From NCBI GenBank assembly GCA_019136035.1, contig JAGVUW010000074.1, forward strand, positions 1-5,375: a stretch of DNA of 5,375 nucleotides, written 5' to 3'. Each line of letters opens with the position of its first letter. Position 1 is the stretch's first letter. Below, piece by piece: positions 1 through 4,818 of this stretch. The notes beneath the pieces were generated by a model, which worked only from the letters and a program-made list of their open reading frames with translations, had not been told where the DNA came from and did not search any database. Made by a program: the position numbers and the translations under genes. Origin of the DNA: Verrucomicrobiota bacterium (GTDB lineage Bacteria > Verrucomicrobiota > Lentisphaeria > Oligosphaerales > JAFGRS01).

Positions 1-42
1 GACAGGTCAGACAGGTCAGACAGGTCAGACAGGTCAGACAGG
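1..42. repeat. 9-bp tandem repeat at window edge
   Basis: The unit GACAGGTCA is repeated without error four times and then partially (GACAGG), about 4.7 copies, and may continue beyond the window. It lies downstream of the hydrolase gene's stop codon, between that gene and whatever follows. A 9-bp unit would keep a reading frame (Asp-Arg-Ser on plus), but I see no gene to support coding. It looks like a simple-sequence tract in a gap, possibly variable in copy number. Confidence 0.95.
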
Positions 43-81
43 GCGAGCAGGCGCCACGAGCCGCCACGCCATCGACAGCAC
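37..81. repeat. Diverged third copy of the intergenic repeat (partial)
   Basis: The segment around 51-81 (GCGCCACGAGCCGC, a few variable bases, then CATCGACAGC) closely matches 4661-4690, the right part of the split repeat copy, with one deletion and a few substitutions. The bases before it (37-50) align only loosely with the left part. All three copies lie in gaps between genes, so this looks like a dispersed intergenic repeat. Its outer limits are uncertain. Confidence 0.6.
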
Positions 82-92
82 AACCCCGCGAT

Positions 93-106
93 CGCCCATG
101 CGGGCG
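93..106 (-). terminator. Possible weak terminator hairpin after the hydrolase gene
   Basis: A 5-bp GC stem (CGCCC / GGGCG, loop of 4) lies just beyond the stop codon of the minus-strand hydrolase gene. There is no T-run after it on the minus strand, so intrinsic termination is doubtful. It is listed only because it is the one clear hairpin at the gene's end. Confidence 0.25.
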
Positions 107-112
107 GGCCGG

Positions 113-2284
113 TCACTCCTGGCCGTAGCGGACGCTGAACACCAGGTCGAGGACGGTCACCGCCGTGCTCCGAGCCCGCACCGCCGCCCACAGCGCCTCG
201 CCGGTCTCGGTGCTGCTGGCCGCGCCAAAGGCGATCTCCGGACGGTAGGGCGTGCCGCGGGCCCTGAAACAGCCCTTGCCCTCGAGACGCGGCGTGCCGT
301 CGATGGCCAGGGCGACGTCCTCGCCGCGGATGGTCAGGCGGTAGGTGTGGAAGTCGTCGGTGGTGTCCATGGCGACCTTGACCCCGGGGTCGTGGTGGAA
401 CTCGACGCGGTCGGGGTACAGCCTCAGGCGCTGGCCGGCGGTGCCGTTGCCGAAGATCAGGCTGCTGATGCCGGAGACGACCTTGACGCGGGCCTCGATG
501 ACGGTCTCGTCATGCTGTCCCATGGCCAGGCCATGGCGGAAGTAGAGGTACTCGCCGTTGGCCGTGCCGCGGTCAGCGACGAGGAGAGCCCCGTCGCGGC
601 ACTCGGCCAGGGTGTTGGCAACGGCGACGCGGTCGCGGCTCCAGGCGGGCCCGGGGAGGGCCGTGCCCTCGCAGGACACCGTCCAGGGCGCCTCGGCAGC
701 GGCGCCTGCGGTGGCGGGCACGGCGGCGGCCAGGGCGATGGCGAGGGCGTTGGCGCCCGGCCGCGGCAGCGCCGGCGGCACGGCGAAGTCGAGCCAGTCG
801 TCCACGACCGCGGGCCGGCCGAGGTCCTGGCCCTGCAGCGCCACCGTGAGGCGACCCGGGTCCGCCAGGCCGCGCTGGCGCACATGCGCCGTCACCCGCG
901 GCCGCAGGCCCGCCGCCACCGCTCCGGCGAGGTCCTCGCCCAGATCCACCTCCAGGACCGCCGGGCGGCCGGGCTCGAGACTCAGGGGCTGCCCCGGCGT
1001 CAGGATCGGGCGGCGGCAGTGGCGCTCGCCGCCAGACAGCCACACCCCCGGACGGCCGTCGCGGACGGTCACATGGAAGAGCTTGTCCAGGCCGCGCAGC
1101 GCCGCCGGCGAGGCGAGTTCCTTCCACAGCGGCGAGGCCGGGTTGAAGTGGTTATAGAGATAGAGGCCCTCGGCGCCGGCCTGCCAGGCATTCATGGCAC
1201 GACCCCGGAGGGCCTCCAGCGAGCCGCGCCGGAAGCGCGTCTCGCCGGTGACGCGGGACTCGCTCAGGCCCGAGTACACCGCCACGCCGTGGCGCTGACC
1301 CAGGGCCACGCTGGCGCTCCAGGGCTGCAGGCGGAAGTAGCAGCTCGTCACCAGGATGTCCACCAGGCCCTCAGACAGCCAGCGCTCGATATCCAGGCCC
1401 ATCTCGCGGCTGAACTCGGCCGAGTCCGGCACCCGGATCGCCAGCAGGATCGGCCGGCCGCGCTTCAGGCCCACGACCTCGGTCATGGCACGCACCCGGC
1501 GCATCAGGTCGGTCATCATGGCGCACTCTTCGGCGGTGGCGACGCCGCCGTTGGCGGTGCTGGGGAAGTAGCAGAGGTGCCGGAAGAAGTCCAGCTCGAC
1601 GCCGTCGATGTCGTAGCCACGGCAGACCTCGTCGAGGTAGCGGAAGGCCAGATCGCGGATCTCGGGCACCGCGTAGTTCACCGAACTCCAGCGGCCGTGC
1701 GGCGTGCGACGGATCGGGTCGCCCACCAGCCACTCGGGATGCTCGACCTTCAGCGGCGGGTAGAGCAGGTAGGGCTTGTCCGGACGGTAGGCGCTGTCGT
1801 GGGTGTCGTTCATGCGCATCGACCAGAAGGCCTCCTGGCCGTGGGCATGAGCGTGGTCGACCACCAGCCTCAGGCAGTCCGCGCCCTGGTCGATCAGCTC
1901 GCGCGCGATGTTGCGCATGCCCGGCTGCAGCCCGAAGTCGCCCGGCTGGCGGTCGAGGAGGGTGCCGACCTTGGTGTCGTGGGTGAAGAAGCTGAAGCCG
2001 GAGCTGATGGTGCAGTAGGCGATGGCGCCGACTCCGGTGCCGGCCAGGCCGGTGGTCCGGCGCGCCAGGAAGTCGGCCGCCGTCAAGGCCTTCTCGCGCG
2101 GGTAGTAGAGGACGTCACAGCCGTCGTTGTTCATCAGGATGCCGCGCGGCCTGAAGGCCAGCTCGCGGCGCTCGGCACGCAGACGCTCCAGCGCCGGACC
2201 GGCCGCCGGACCAGCCGCGTCCTGTGCCAGAACCGGCGTCAGCGCCGCCGCCGTCACCACCGCCGAAAGAAGCCACGTCTTCAT
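113..2284 (-). CDS. Secreted TIM-barrel glycoside-hydrolase-like protein with C-terminal lectin-like domain
   Basis: The predicted protein has 723 residues. Residues 1-20 look like a Sec signal peptide: MKTW, a hydrophobic stretch, and an Ala-x-Ala-like end before Gln-Asp. Residues 45-400 read as a (beta/alpha)8 barrel. The motif GYDIDGVELDFFRH (223-236) offers acidic residues E230 and D232 at a barrel-strand end, followed by IRVPDS (283-288), DILVTSCYF (309-317) and EGLYLYNHF (372-380). These resemble putative glycosyl-hydrolase-like families of uncharacterised environmental bacteria. Residues 410-525 look like a beta-rich linker domain. Residues 570-720 resemble a concanavalin/LamG-type sandwich (paired motifs around ETVIEARVKV and FHTYRLTIRGEDVALAIDG), which usually binds glycans. 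A role in extracellular or periplasmic polysaccharide breakdown is inferred; substrate and exact family are unknown. The start is supported by GAGGAG 8 nt upstream of the ATG. The insertion sequence lies about 200 bp upstream and reads toward it. Confidence 0.88.
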   Translation of the reverse strand: MKTWLLSAVVTAAALTPVLAQDAAGPAAGPALERLRAERRELAFRPRGILMNNDGCDVLYYPREKALTAADFLARRTTGLAGTGVGAIAYCTISSGFSFFTHDTKVGTLLDRQPGDFGLQPGMRNIARELIDQGADCLRLVVDHAHAHGQEAFWSMRMNDTHDSAYRPDKPYLLYPPLKVEHPEWLVGDPIRRTPHGRWSSVNYAVPEIRDLAFRYLDEVCRGYDIDGVELDFFRHLCYFPSTANGGVATAEECAMMTDLMRRVRAMTEVVGLKRGRPILLAIRVPDSAEFSREMGLDIERWLSEGLVDILVTSCYFRLQPWSASVALGQRHGVAVYSGLSESRVTGETRFRRGSLEALRGRAMNAWQAGAEGLYLYNHFNPASPLWKELASPAALRGLDKLFHVTVRDGRPGVWLSGGERHCRRPILTPGQPLSLEPGRPAVLEVDLGEDLAGAVAAGLRPRVTAHVRQRGLADPGRLTVALQGQDLGRPAVVDDWLDFAVPPALPRPGANALAIALAAAVPATAGAAAEAPWTVSCEGTALPGPAWSRDRVAVANTLAECRDGALLVADRGTANGEYLYFRHGLAMGQHDETVIEARVKVVSGISSLIFGNGTAGQRLRLYPDRVEFHHDPGVKVAMDTTDDFHTYRLTIRGEDVALAIDGTPRLEGKGCFRARGTPYRPEIAFGAASSTETGEALWAAVRARSTAVTVLDLVFSVRYGQE

Positions 2285-2292
2285 CGAAGTCT

Positions 2293-2298
2293 CTCCTC
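2293..2298 (-). promoter_or_regulatory. Ribosome-binding site of the hydrolase gene
   Basis: On the minus strand GAGGAG lies 8 nt before the ATG at 2284. It decides the start and makes the signal-peptide-bearing N-terminus the real one. Confidence 0.8.
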
Positions 2299-2323
2299 AC
2301 AATTGCCGCCAGAGCCGGATCAC

Positions 2324-2382
2324 CGGCGCCCGCCGAGTGTGCTGGAGCGCGAGTGTCCACAGACGCGAATGCGTCCACGAGC
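2324..2382. repeat. Intergenic repeat, intact copy (empty-site reference)
   Basis: This 59-bp sequence recurs at 58 of 59 positions as 2467-2488 joined to 4636-4672. The only difference (T at 2370, G at 4660) falls in the 4-nt loop of a small hairpin, GACGC-GAAT-GCGTC. Weaker similarity extends about 11 bp to the left (8 of 11 bases) and about 20 bp to the right (ending CGACAGC). The copy is uninterrupted and shows what the insertion site looked like before the IS110-family element entered. It lies directly upstream of the hydrolase's ribosome-binding site. I see no coding role. Confidence 0.92.
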
Positions 2383-2435
2383 TGGAACGGCCCCGACAGC
2401 ACCCGCCGCGACCCTTCCCACAAGCCCACCCCGCC

Positions 2436-2450
2436 GGCGCCCGAGGCGCC
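2436..2450. other. GGCGCC inverted repeat hairpin in the gap
   Basis: Two copies of GGCGCC separated by CGA can form a 6-bp stem with a 3-nt loop. It lies between the intact and the split repeat copies, upstream of the hydrolase gene. No T-run follows on either strand. The rest of the 2285-2488 gap holds the two repeat copies; I found no convincing sigma-70 promoter for the hydrolase by eye. Confidence 0.4.
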
Positions 2451-2466
2451 ACAACAGCAGGCTCAA

Positions 2467-2490
2467 CGGCGCCCGCCGAGTGTGCTGGAG
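2467..2490. repeat. Left half of the split repeat copy (IS target flank)
   Basis: These 24 bases are identical to 2324-2347 and end in CTGGAG. The match stops abruptly at 2491, where the insertion sequence starts. The last two bases, AG, are also found at 4636-4637 before the other half of the repeat resumes. On the transposase strand this is the right half of the target, CT-CCAGC. Confidence 0.92.
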
Positions 2491-2503
2491 ACCGTTTTGC
2501 CCC

Positions 2504-2509
2504 TGTCAA
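2504..2509 (-). promoter_or_regulatory. -35 half of the circle-junction promoter (right end of IS)
   Basis: The minus strand reads TTGACA, a perfect sigma-70 -35 hexamer pointing out of the element. In the integrated form the hexamer 17 bp further on, in the flank, reads AGCACA, a poor -10. If the ends are joined through one CT core, the same spacing lands on TATGTT at 4628-4633. Promoters assembled at the circle junction are known in the IS110 family. Confidence 0.75.
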
Positions 2510-2540
2510 GTTTCGTGGGCACAAAGAGTCCCCGAGTGCC

Positions 2541-2558
2541 CCGCCTGCGGCGGTTTTT
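2541..2558 (+). terminator. Plus-strand intrinsic terminator inside the right end of the IS
   Basis: CCGCC-TGC-GGCGG followed at once by TTTTT (2554-2558) has the form of a compact rho-independent terminator on the plus strand. It would stop transcription entering the element from the hydrolase side, antisense to the candidate bridge RNA and transposase. On the minus strand the same stem has no T-run. It might instead be only a structural part of the end. Confidence 0.5.
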
Positions 2559-2599
2559 CCGAATGGTGGTTTCTTCGGCGTCGGCTCCTATCTGCTGGC

Positions 2600-2760
2600 A
2601 CGAAGGCATCAGAGCGCCATGCTGGTATTGAGGGGTTGGAAAGAGGGCCCCATACCGTTAGACGAGGCGTTGAAGCCGCCAGAGATCGCCATTCTCCAAA
2701 TCGGGTTTTCCCCAGGCGCGAGTAAGGCGTTATGCGAGCGGTCCGGCGCCGAAGTCACCT
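2600..2760 (-). ncRNA. Candidate IS110-family bridge RNA with target and donor loops
   Basis: This RNA would be read in the transposase sense just after the stop codon; its exact ends are not visible. The first loop is closed by CGCC/GGCG (2726-2729 with 2687-2690). It carries ACTCGCGC (2723-2716), identical to the left target strand up to the C of the core, then a UGGG..CCCG hairpin, then UGGAG (2698-2694), complementary to core plus right target, CT-CCA. The second loop is closed by GGCUUCA-A-CGCC with GGCG-CUC-UGAUGCC (2677-2666 with 2618-2605, one mismatch). It carries AACGGU (2659-2654), identical to the right IS end, then a GGGG..CCCC hairpin, then AUACCAG (2628-2622), complementary to core plus the left IS end, CT-GGTAT. 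Order and strand of the four guides match the published IS621 bridge RNA logic. Expression and function are inferred. Confidence 0.85.
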
Positions 2761-2776
2761 GTTATGGAGCCCTCTG

Positions 2777-4363
2777 TTAAGCGCTTGCTGCCGGCGTTTC
2801 TCCTTTGTCTGCGGGCATACGCATCTCGATCATTGCGACAAGACGTGTGATGTACTCGGGCCGCCTGGCGCCGGGGCGCGGCGCTCTCCGGAGCGGCCTC
2901 GGGCTGCTGGAGCACCCCTTCCAGCCGCCGCACAGCAGGGCACTGCGTTCGAACGCAAGGCAGTCGTCCGGCAACTGTGCCAGGGCCTGTTCGGCCAGTT
3001 CGCAGATCCTGTCGGCGGGAACCCTCCTGTCCCGTGCGAAGGCCACCAGCTTGCACAGCACAGAGTCCTGGCGCCCGGCGACGGGGTGGTCGAACACGGT
3101 TCGATGGCGGAGCATCTGGAAGCTGATGCGCACGAACCGGCTGCCGACCGCGATCCGGGCCTCCTTGTACGACATCTCCCTGTGGTCGGGAAGCTGCCGC
3201 CAGGCACGGAAGTACGGGTTGCAGCTGAGAAGGTTGTGACCGATCACCAGGATGGCCTCGCGCAGCCGTGCGTTGCGGCCGGCCACCACAGGACCGTTCG
3301 GGCGGTCGGCCTCGTCGCTCTGGAAGCGCGAGGGAAACAGGCCGGCCCGGCCGGTCACGTTCCTGGGGCCGATGTAGTGCCCGTCCGGCCCCATCTCGCT
3401 GCCGTAGTCAGACGCCGACGCCACGTTGATGCCGGTGACGCTCAGCAGCAGCACCGCCGGGGTCTGAACCAGGTGCCCGAGCAGGTCGACCTCATAGCGG
3501 TCGATCAGATCGCTCAGGTGCCGGATCAGCGACAGGTGGTCGCGCAGGACGTCATGGTTGACTGCCGCGCCGCCGTCAGCAGGGGCAGCCTGCGCTGCCC
3601 AGGCCCGCACGCGTTCCGCGGTACTGCGCCGGCATGCGACTCCCGCCTCCGCGAGCTTCTTCATGATCCGATCGGTGCCGGCCATCAGGACCTTCCGGGG
3701 CGAGCTGTACGCCTCAATCAGGGCCGCCGCCGTCGGCGTCTTCCACAGGTCCTCGAACAGGTCGGTGTAGCCCGGGAACAGCGCCTCCATGCGCCCGGCG
3801 CACTGCGTCTTCAGGCTGGCCCGCCGGCTGACCAGGTCAGCCCGGGCGCGGCTCCGCAGGCGGAAGTCAGGCCACGGCTCAGGCAGAGCCGCCTCCTCCG
3901 TTCCGTAGCCGCAGATCATGGCACGGTGCATCGCGGTCAGGTCGATCGGATCGGTCTTCACTCCGGGGTTCGCCGGCTGGCGAAGCCGCTTGGTGGTGAA
4001 CGGGCTGATCATCTTCACCGGCCACTTTGCCTCGACCATCTGCTTGAGCGGCTGATGCCAGCGGCCGGTCCGCTCGATCCCCACGACCAGTTCGACCAGG
4101 CCGTGCCTGGCCATCTGCCTCTCGATCTCCGCCATCATTGCCTCCAGGGCGGGGCGGTGACAGCGCACCGGCTCGGGCTCCCACAGGCAGTCGCCCAGGA
4201 AGTTGCCCAGGCGCACGGCGAAGTGCCGCTTGCCCGAGTCGACCAGCAGCACACCGACGTGCTCCGGGCCCGCCTGGCGGATGCGCATCCTCAGCGACTC
4301 GTCAGCCCCCTGCGGCGGCACGCTCCCTTTCCTTTTCCGTGGACGGGTGTTACCTTTGTTCAT
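2777..4363 (-). CDS. IS110-family transposase (DEDD/serine recombinase)
   Basis: The protein has 528 residues and should catalyse RNA-guided, CT-core excision and insertion of the element. The N-terminal RuvC-like DEDD domain shows D42 (LLVDSGK), E97 (VGIERTGR), and D138 and D141 (KTDPIDL). A helical, probably coiled-coil section follows at about 265-300. The IS116/IS110/IS902 domain begins near 303 (LLLSVTGINVASASDYGSEMG region) and includes AGLFPSRFQS, whose S349 is the likely nucleophile, and GRNARLREAIL (362-372). About 140 residues follow this domain, making the protein longer than the roughly 300-450 residues usual for the family. The start at 4363 is chosen because AAGGAGG lies 7 nt upstream; an in-frame ATG at 4486 lacks a comparable site. 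No frameshift or stop interrupts it. Its leader contains a segment complementary to its own ribosome-binding site. Confidence 0.95.
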   Translation of the reverse strand: MNKGNTRPRKRKGSVPPQGADESLRMRIRQAGPEHVGVLLVDSGKRHFAVRLGNFLGDCLWEPEPVRCHRPALEAMMAEIERQMARHGLVELVVGIERTGRWHQPLKQMVEAKWPVKMISPFTTKRLRQPANPGVKTDPIDLTAMHRAMICGYGTEEAALPEPWPDFRLRSRARADLVSRRASLKTQCAGRMEALFPGYTDLFEDLWKTPTAAALIEAYSSPRKVLMAGTDRIMKKLAEAGVACRRSTAERVRAWAAQAAPADGGAAVNHDVLRDHLSLIRHLSDLIDRYEVDLLGHLVQTPAVLLLSVTGINVASASDYGSEMGPDGHYIGPRNVTGRAGLFPSRFQSDEADRPNGPVVAGRNARLREAILVIGHNLLSCNPYFRAWRQLPDHREMSYKEARIAVGSRFVRISFQMLRHRTVFDHPVAGRQDSVLCKLVAFARDRRVPADRICELAEQALAQLPDDCLAFERSALLCGGWKGCSSSPRPLRRAPRPGARRPEYITRLVAMIEMRMPADKGETPAASA

Positions 4364-4364
4364 A

Positions 4365-4473
4365 GCCAGACCTCCTTGTTGCCGGGGCTCTCCACATCGG
4401 AACCCCATGACAGCCCTGTGTTCTGGCGCTCTGCAACTTGCAACGTCTCCTGCAGGGTTCTTGGAGGTCTGGC
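4365..4473 (-). promoter_or_regulatory. Leader structure that could sequester the transposase ribosome-binding site
   Basis: In the mRNA, GCCAGACCUCC (4473-4463) pairs perfectly over 11 bp with GGAGGUCUGGC (4375-4365), which spans the Shine-Dalgarno core. An inner stem, GAACCC with GGGUUC (4460-4455 with 4405-4400), sits within the 87-nt loop and would support the fold. Hiding the ribosome-binding site in a leader stem is a known way to limit transposase synthesis (IS10 and IS200); its use here is inferred from complementarity only. Confidence 0.55.
4371..4377 (-). promoter_or_regulatory. Strong ribosome-binding site of the transposase
   Basis: AAGGAGG lies 7 nt before the ATG at 4363, near-ideal strength and spacing. 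Bases 4365-4375 are a perfect 11-bp complement of 4463-4473 upstream in the same mRNA, so the site could be hidden in a stem. Confidence 0.9.
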
Positions 4474-4568
4474 CTTCTTCTTCCATGCCTGGGTGTCAGC
4501 GTCTCCGGAAGGGTGGATCGGGGTCTCCCCCGGCCCCCCTCTTCCAGCCAGTTACCCACAGCCTCCGT

Positions 4569-4609
4569 CTCCGCTCCGACGAGAATGGATCATTCTCGCG
4601 GAGCCGGAG
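4569..4609. other. Long hairpin in the left end of the IS
   Basis: Arms 4569-4587 and 4591-4609 pair over 18 bp with two single-base bulges around a 3-nt loop (innermost part GAGAATG-GAT-CATTCTC). No T-run follows, so a terminator is unlikely. It would begin about 12 nt into a transcript started at the circle-junction promoter, so it could stabilise or regulate the transposase mRNA or be bound by the transposase near the end. The rest of 4364-4637 contains the leader stem described separately and no further gene. Confidence 0.7.
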
Positions 4610-4627
4610 TCTATGGATAACTGAAGG

Positions 4628-4633
4628 AACATA
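4628..4633 (-). promoter_or_regulatory. -10 half of the circle-junction promoter (left end of IS)
   Basis: The minus strand reads TATGTT, matching TATAAT at four of six positions, 2 bp inside the core. In the integrated form the hexamer 17 bp upstream is GCGTCT, not a -35. In a circle it pairs with TTGACA from the other end at exactly 17 bp. Transcription would start near 4621 and run through the leader and transposase toward the bridge RNA. Confidence 0.75.
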
Positions 4634-4635
4634 CC

Positions 4636-4692
4636 AGCGCGAGTGTCCACAGACGCGAAGGCGTCCACGAGCCGCAGAGGCATCGACAGCGC
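4636..4692. repeat. Right half of the split repeat copy (IS target flank)
   Basis: Bases 4636-4672 match 2346-2382 except for one base (G at 4660). Similarity fades over the next 20 bases, ending in CATCGACAGC, which also appears near 70-79. On the transposase strand this is the left half of the target, ending ACTCGCG-CT. Confidence 0.92.
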
Positions 4693-4768
4693 CACGACGC
4701 GACGTTTCATACGAGGGTGGCCGGGCGAGCGCTGACGCGGTCGTCGATCAGCCCTGTGCCTGACGCCG

Positions 4769-4796
4769 GATCCTCGAGGATCTCACGTCACTGACG
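4769..4796. other. Two short palindromes downstream of tatD
   Basis: GATCCTCGAGGATC (4769-4782) is a perfect 14-bp palindrome, and CGTCA-C-TGACG (4786-4796) follows 3 bp later. A third small inverted repeat, GCGC-CCA-GCGC, lies at 4801-4811 next to the tatD stop. None is followed by a T-run on the minus strand, so they are at best weak terminators. The remainder of the 4693-4818 gap shows nothing I recognise. Confidence 0.45.
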
Positions 4797-4818
4797 GACA
4801 GCGCCCAGCGCGGGAGGT

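Larger units (their letters stand above)
2489..4637 (-). mobile_element. Complete IS110-family insertion sequence with candidate 3' bridge RNA
   Basis: The element is 2147 bp counting one of its two core dinucleotides; the coordinates here include both AG copies (2489-2490 and 4636-4637, CT on the transposase strand). The boundaries come from comparing the split repeat (2467-2490 plus 4636-4672) with its intact copy at 2324-2382. No sequence beyond AG is duplicated and no terminal inverted repeats are evident, as expected for IS110-family recombination. In transposase orientation it holds a 274-nt left-end region (4364-4637), the transposase gene (2777-4363) and a 286-nt right-end region (2491-2776). 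The latter carries a candidate bridge RNA. Placement of the RNA after the gene resembles the IS1111 group. The transposase is intact, with all expected catalytic residues, and the ends are intact, so the element looks capable of moving. Confidence 0.93.

Noticed and set aside
1..81. A CRISPR array, because of short direct repeats.
   Set aside because: The 9-bp units are contiguous with no spacers, and the longer repeat is dispersed between genes.
1..138. A plus-strand gene tail encoding Asp-Arg-Ser repeats from the window edge.
   Set aside because: The frame ends inside the antisense of the hydrolase gene and has no support beyond the simple repeat.
98..2725. An 875-codon open frame on the plus strand.
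   Set aside because: It lies antisense to the hydrolase gene, has no recognisable domains, is rich in Arg/Ala/Gly/His as expected from a GC-rich shadow frame, and runs across the repeat and the IS boundary.
4364..4486. N-terminal extension of the transposase from an in-frame ATG at 4486.
   Set aside because: The 41 extra residues resemble no family N-terminus, the ATG lacks a good ribosome-binding site, and this stretch forms the leader stem. The ATG at 4363 has AAGGAGG at 7 nt.
4569..4609. A bridge RNA in the left end, as in the IS110 group, because the leader contains CGCGAG, complementary to the left target.
   Set aside because: Only this one 6-nt match is present, it sits inside a hairpin stem, it has the wrong strand relation for a left target guide, and no donor guides occur nearby. 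The right-end region has all four guides in order.
2732..4624. A 630-codon open frame on the plus strand.
   Set aside because: It is antisense to the transposase, which has clear catalytic motifs and a strong ribosome-binding site; the plus frame has neither.
2491..4635. Subterminal inverted repeats of the IS1111 type.
   Set aside because: Comparing the two ends read inward gives only scattered matches; no convincing repeat could be drawn.
2481..4645. A target-site duplication longer than the 2-bp core.
   Set aside because: Bases next to AG differ at the two junctions, and the intact repeat copy accounts for every flanking base without duplication.
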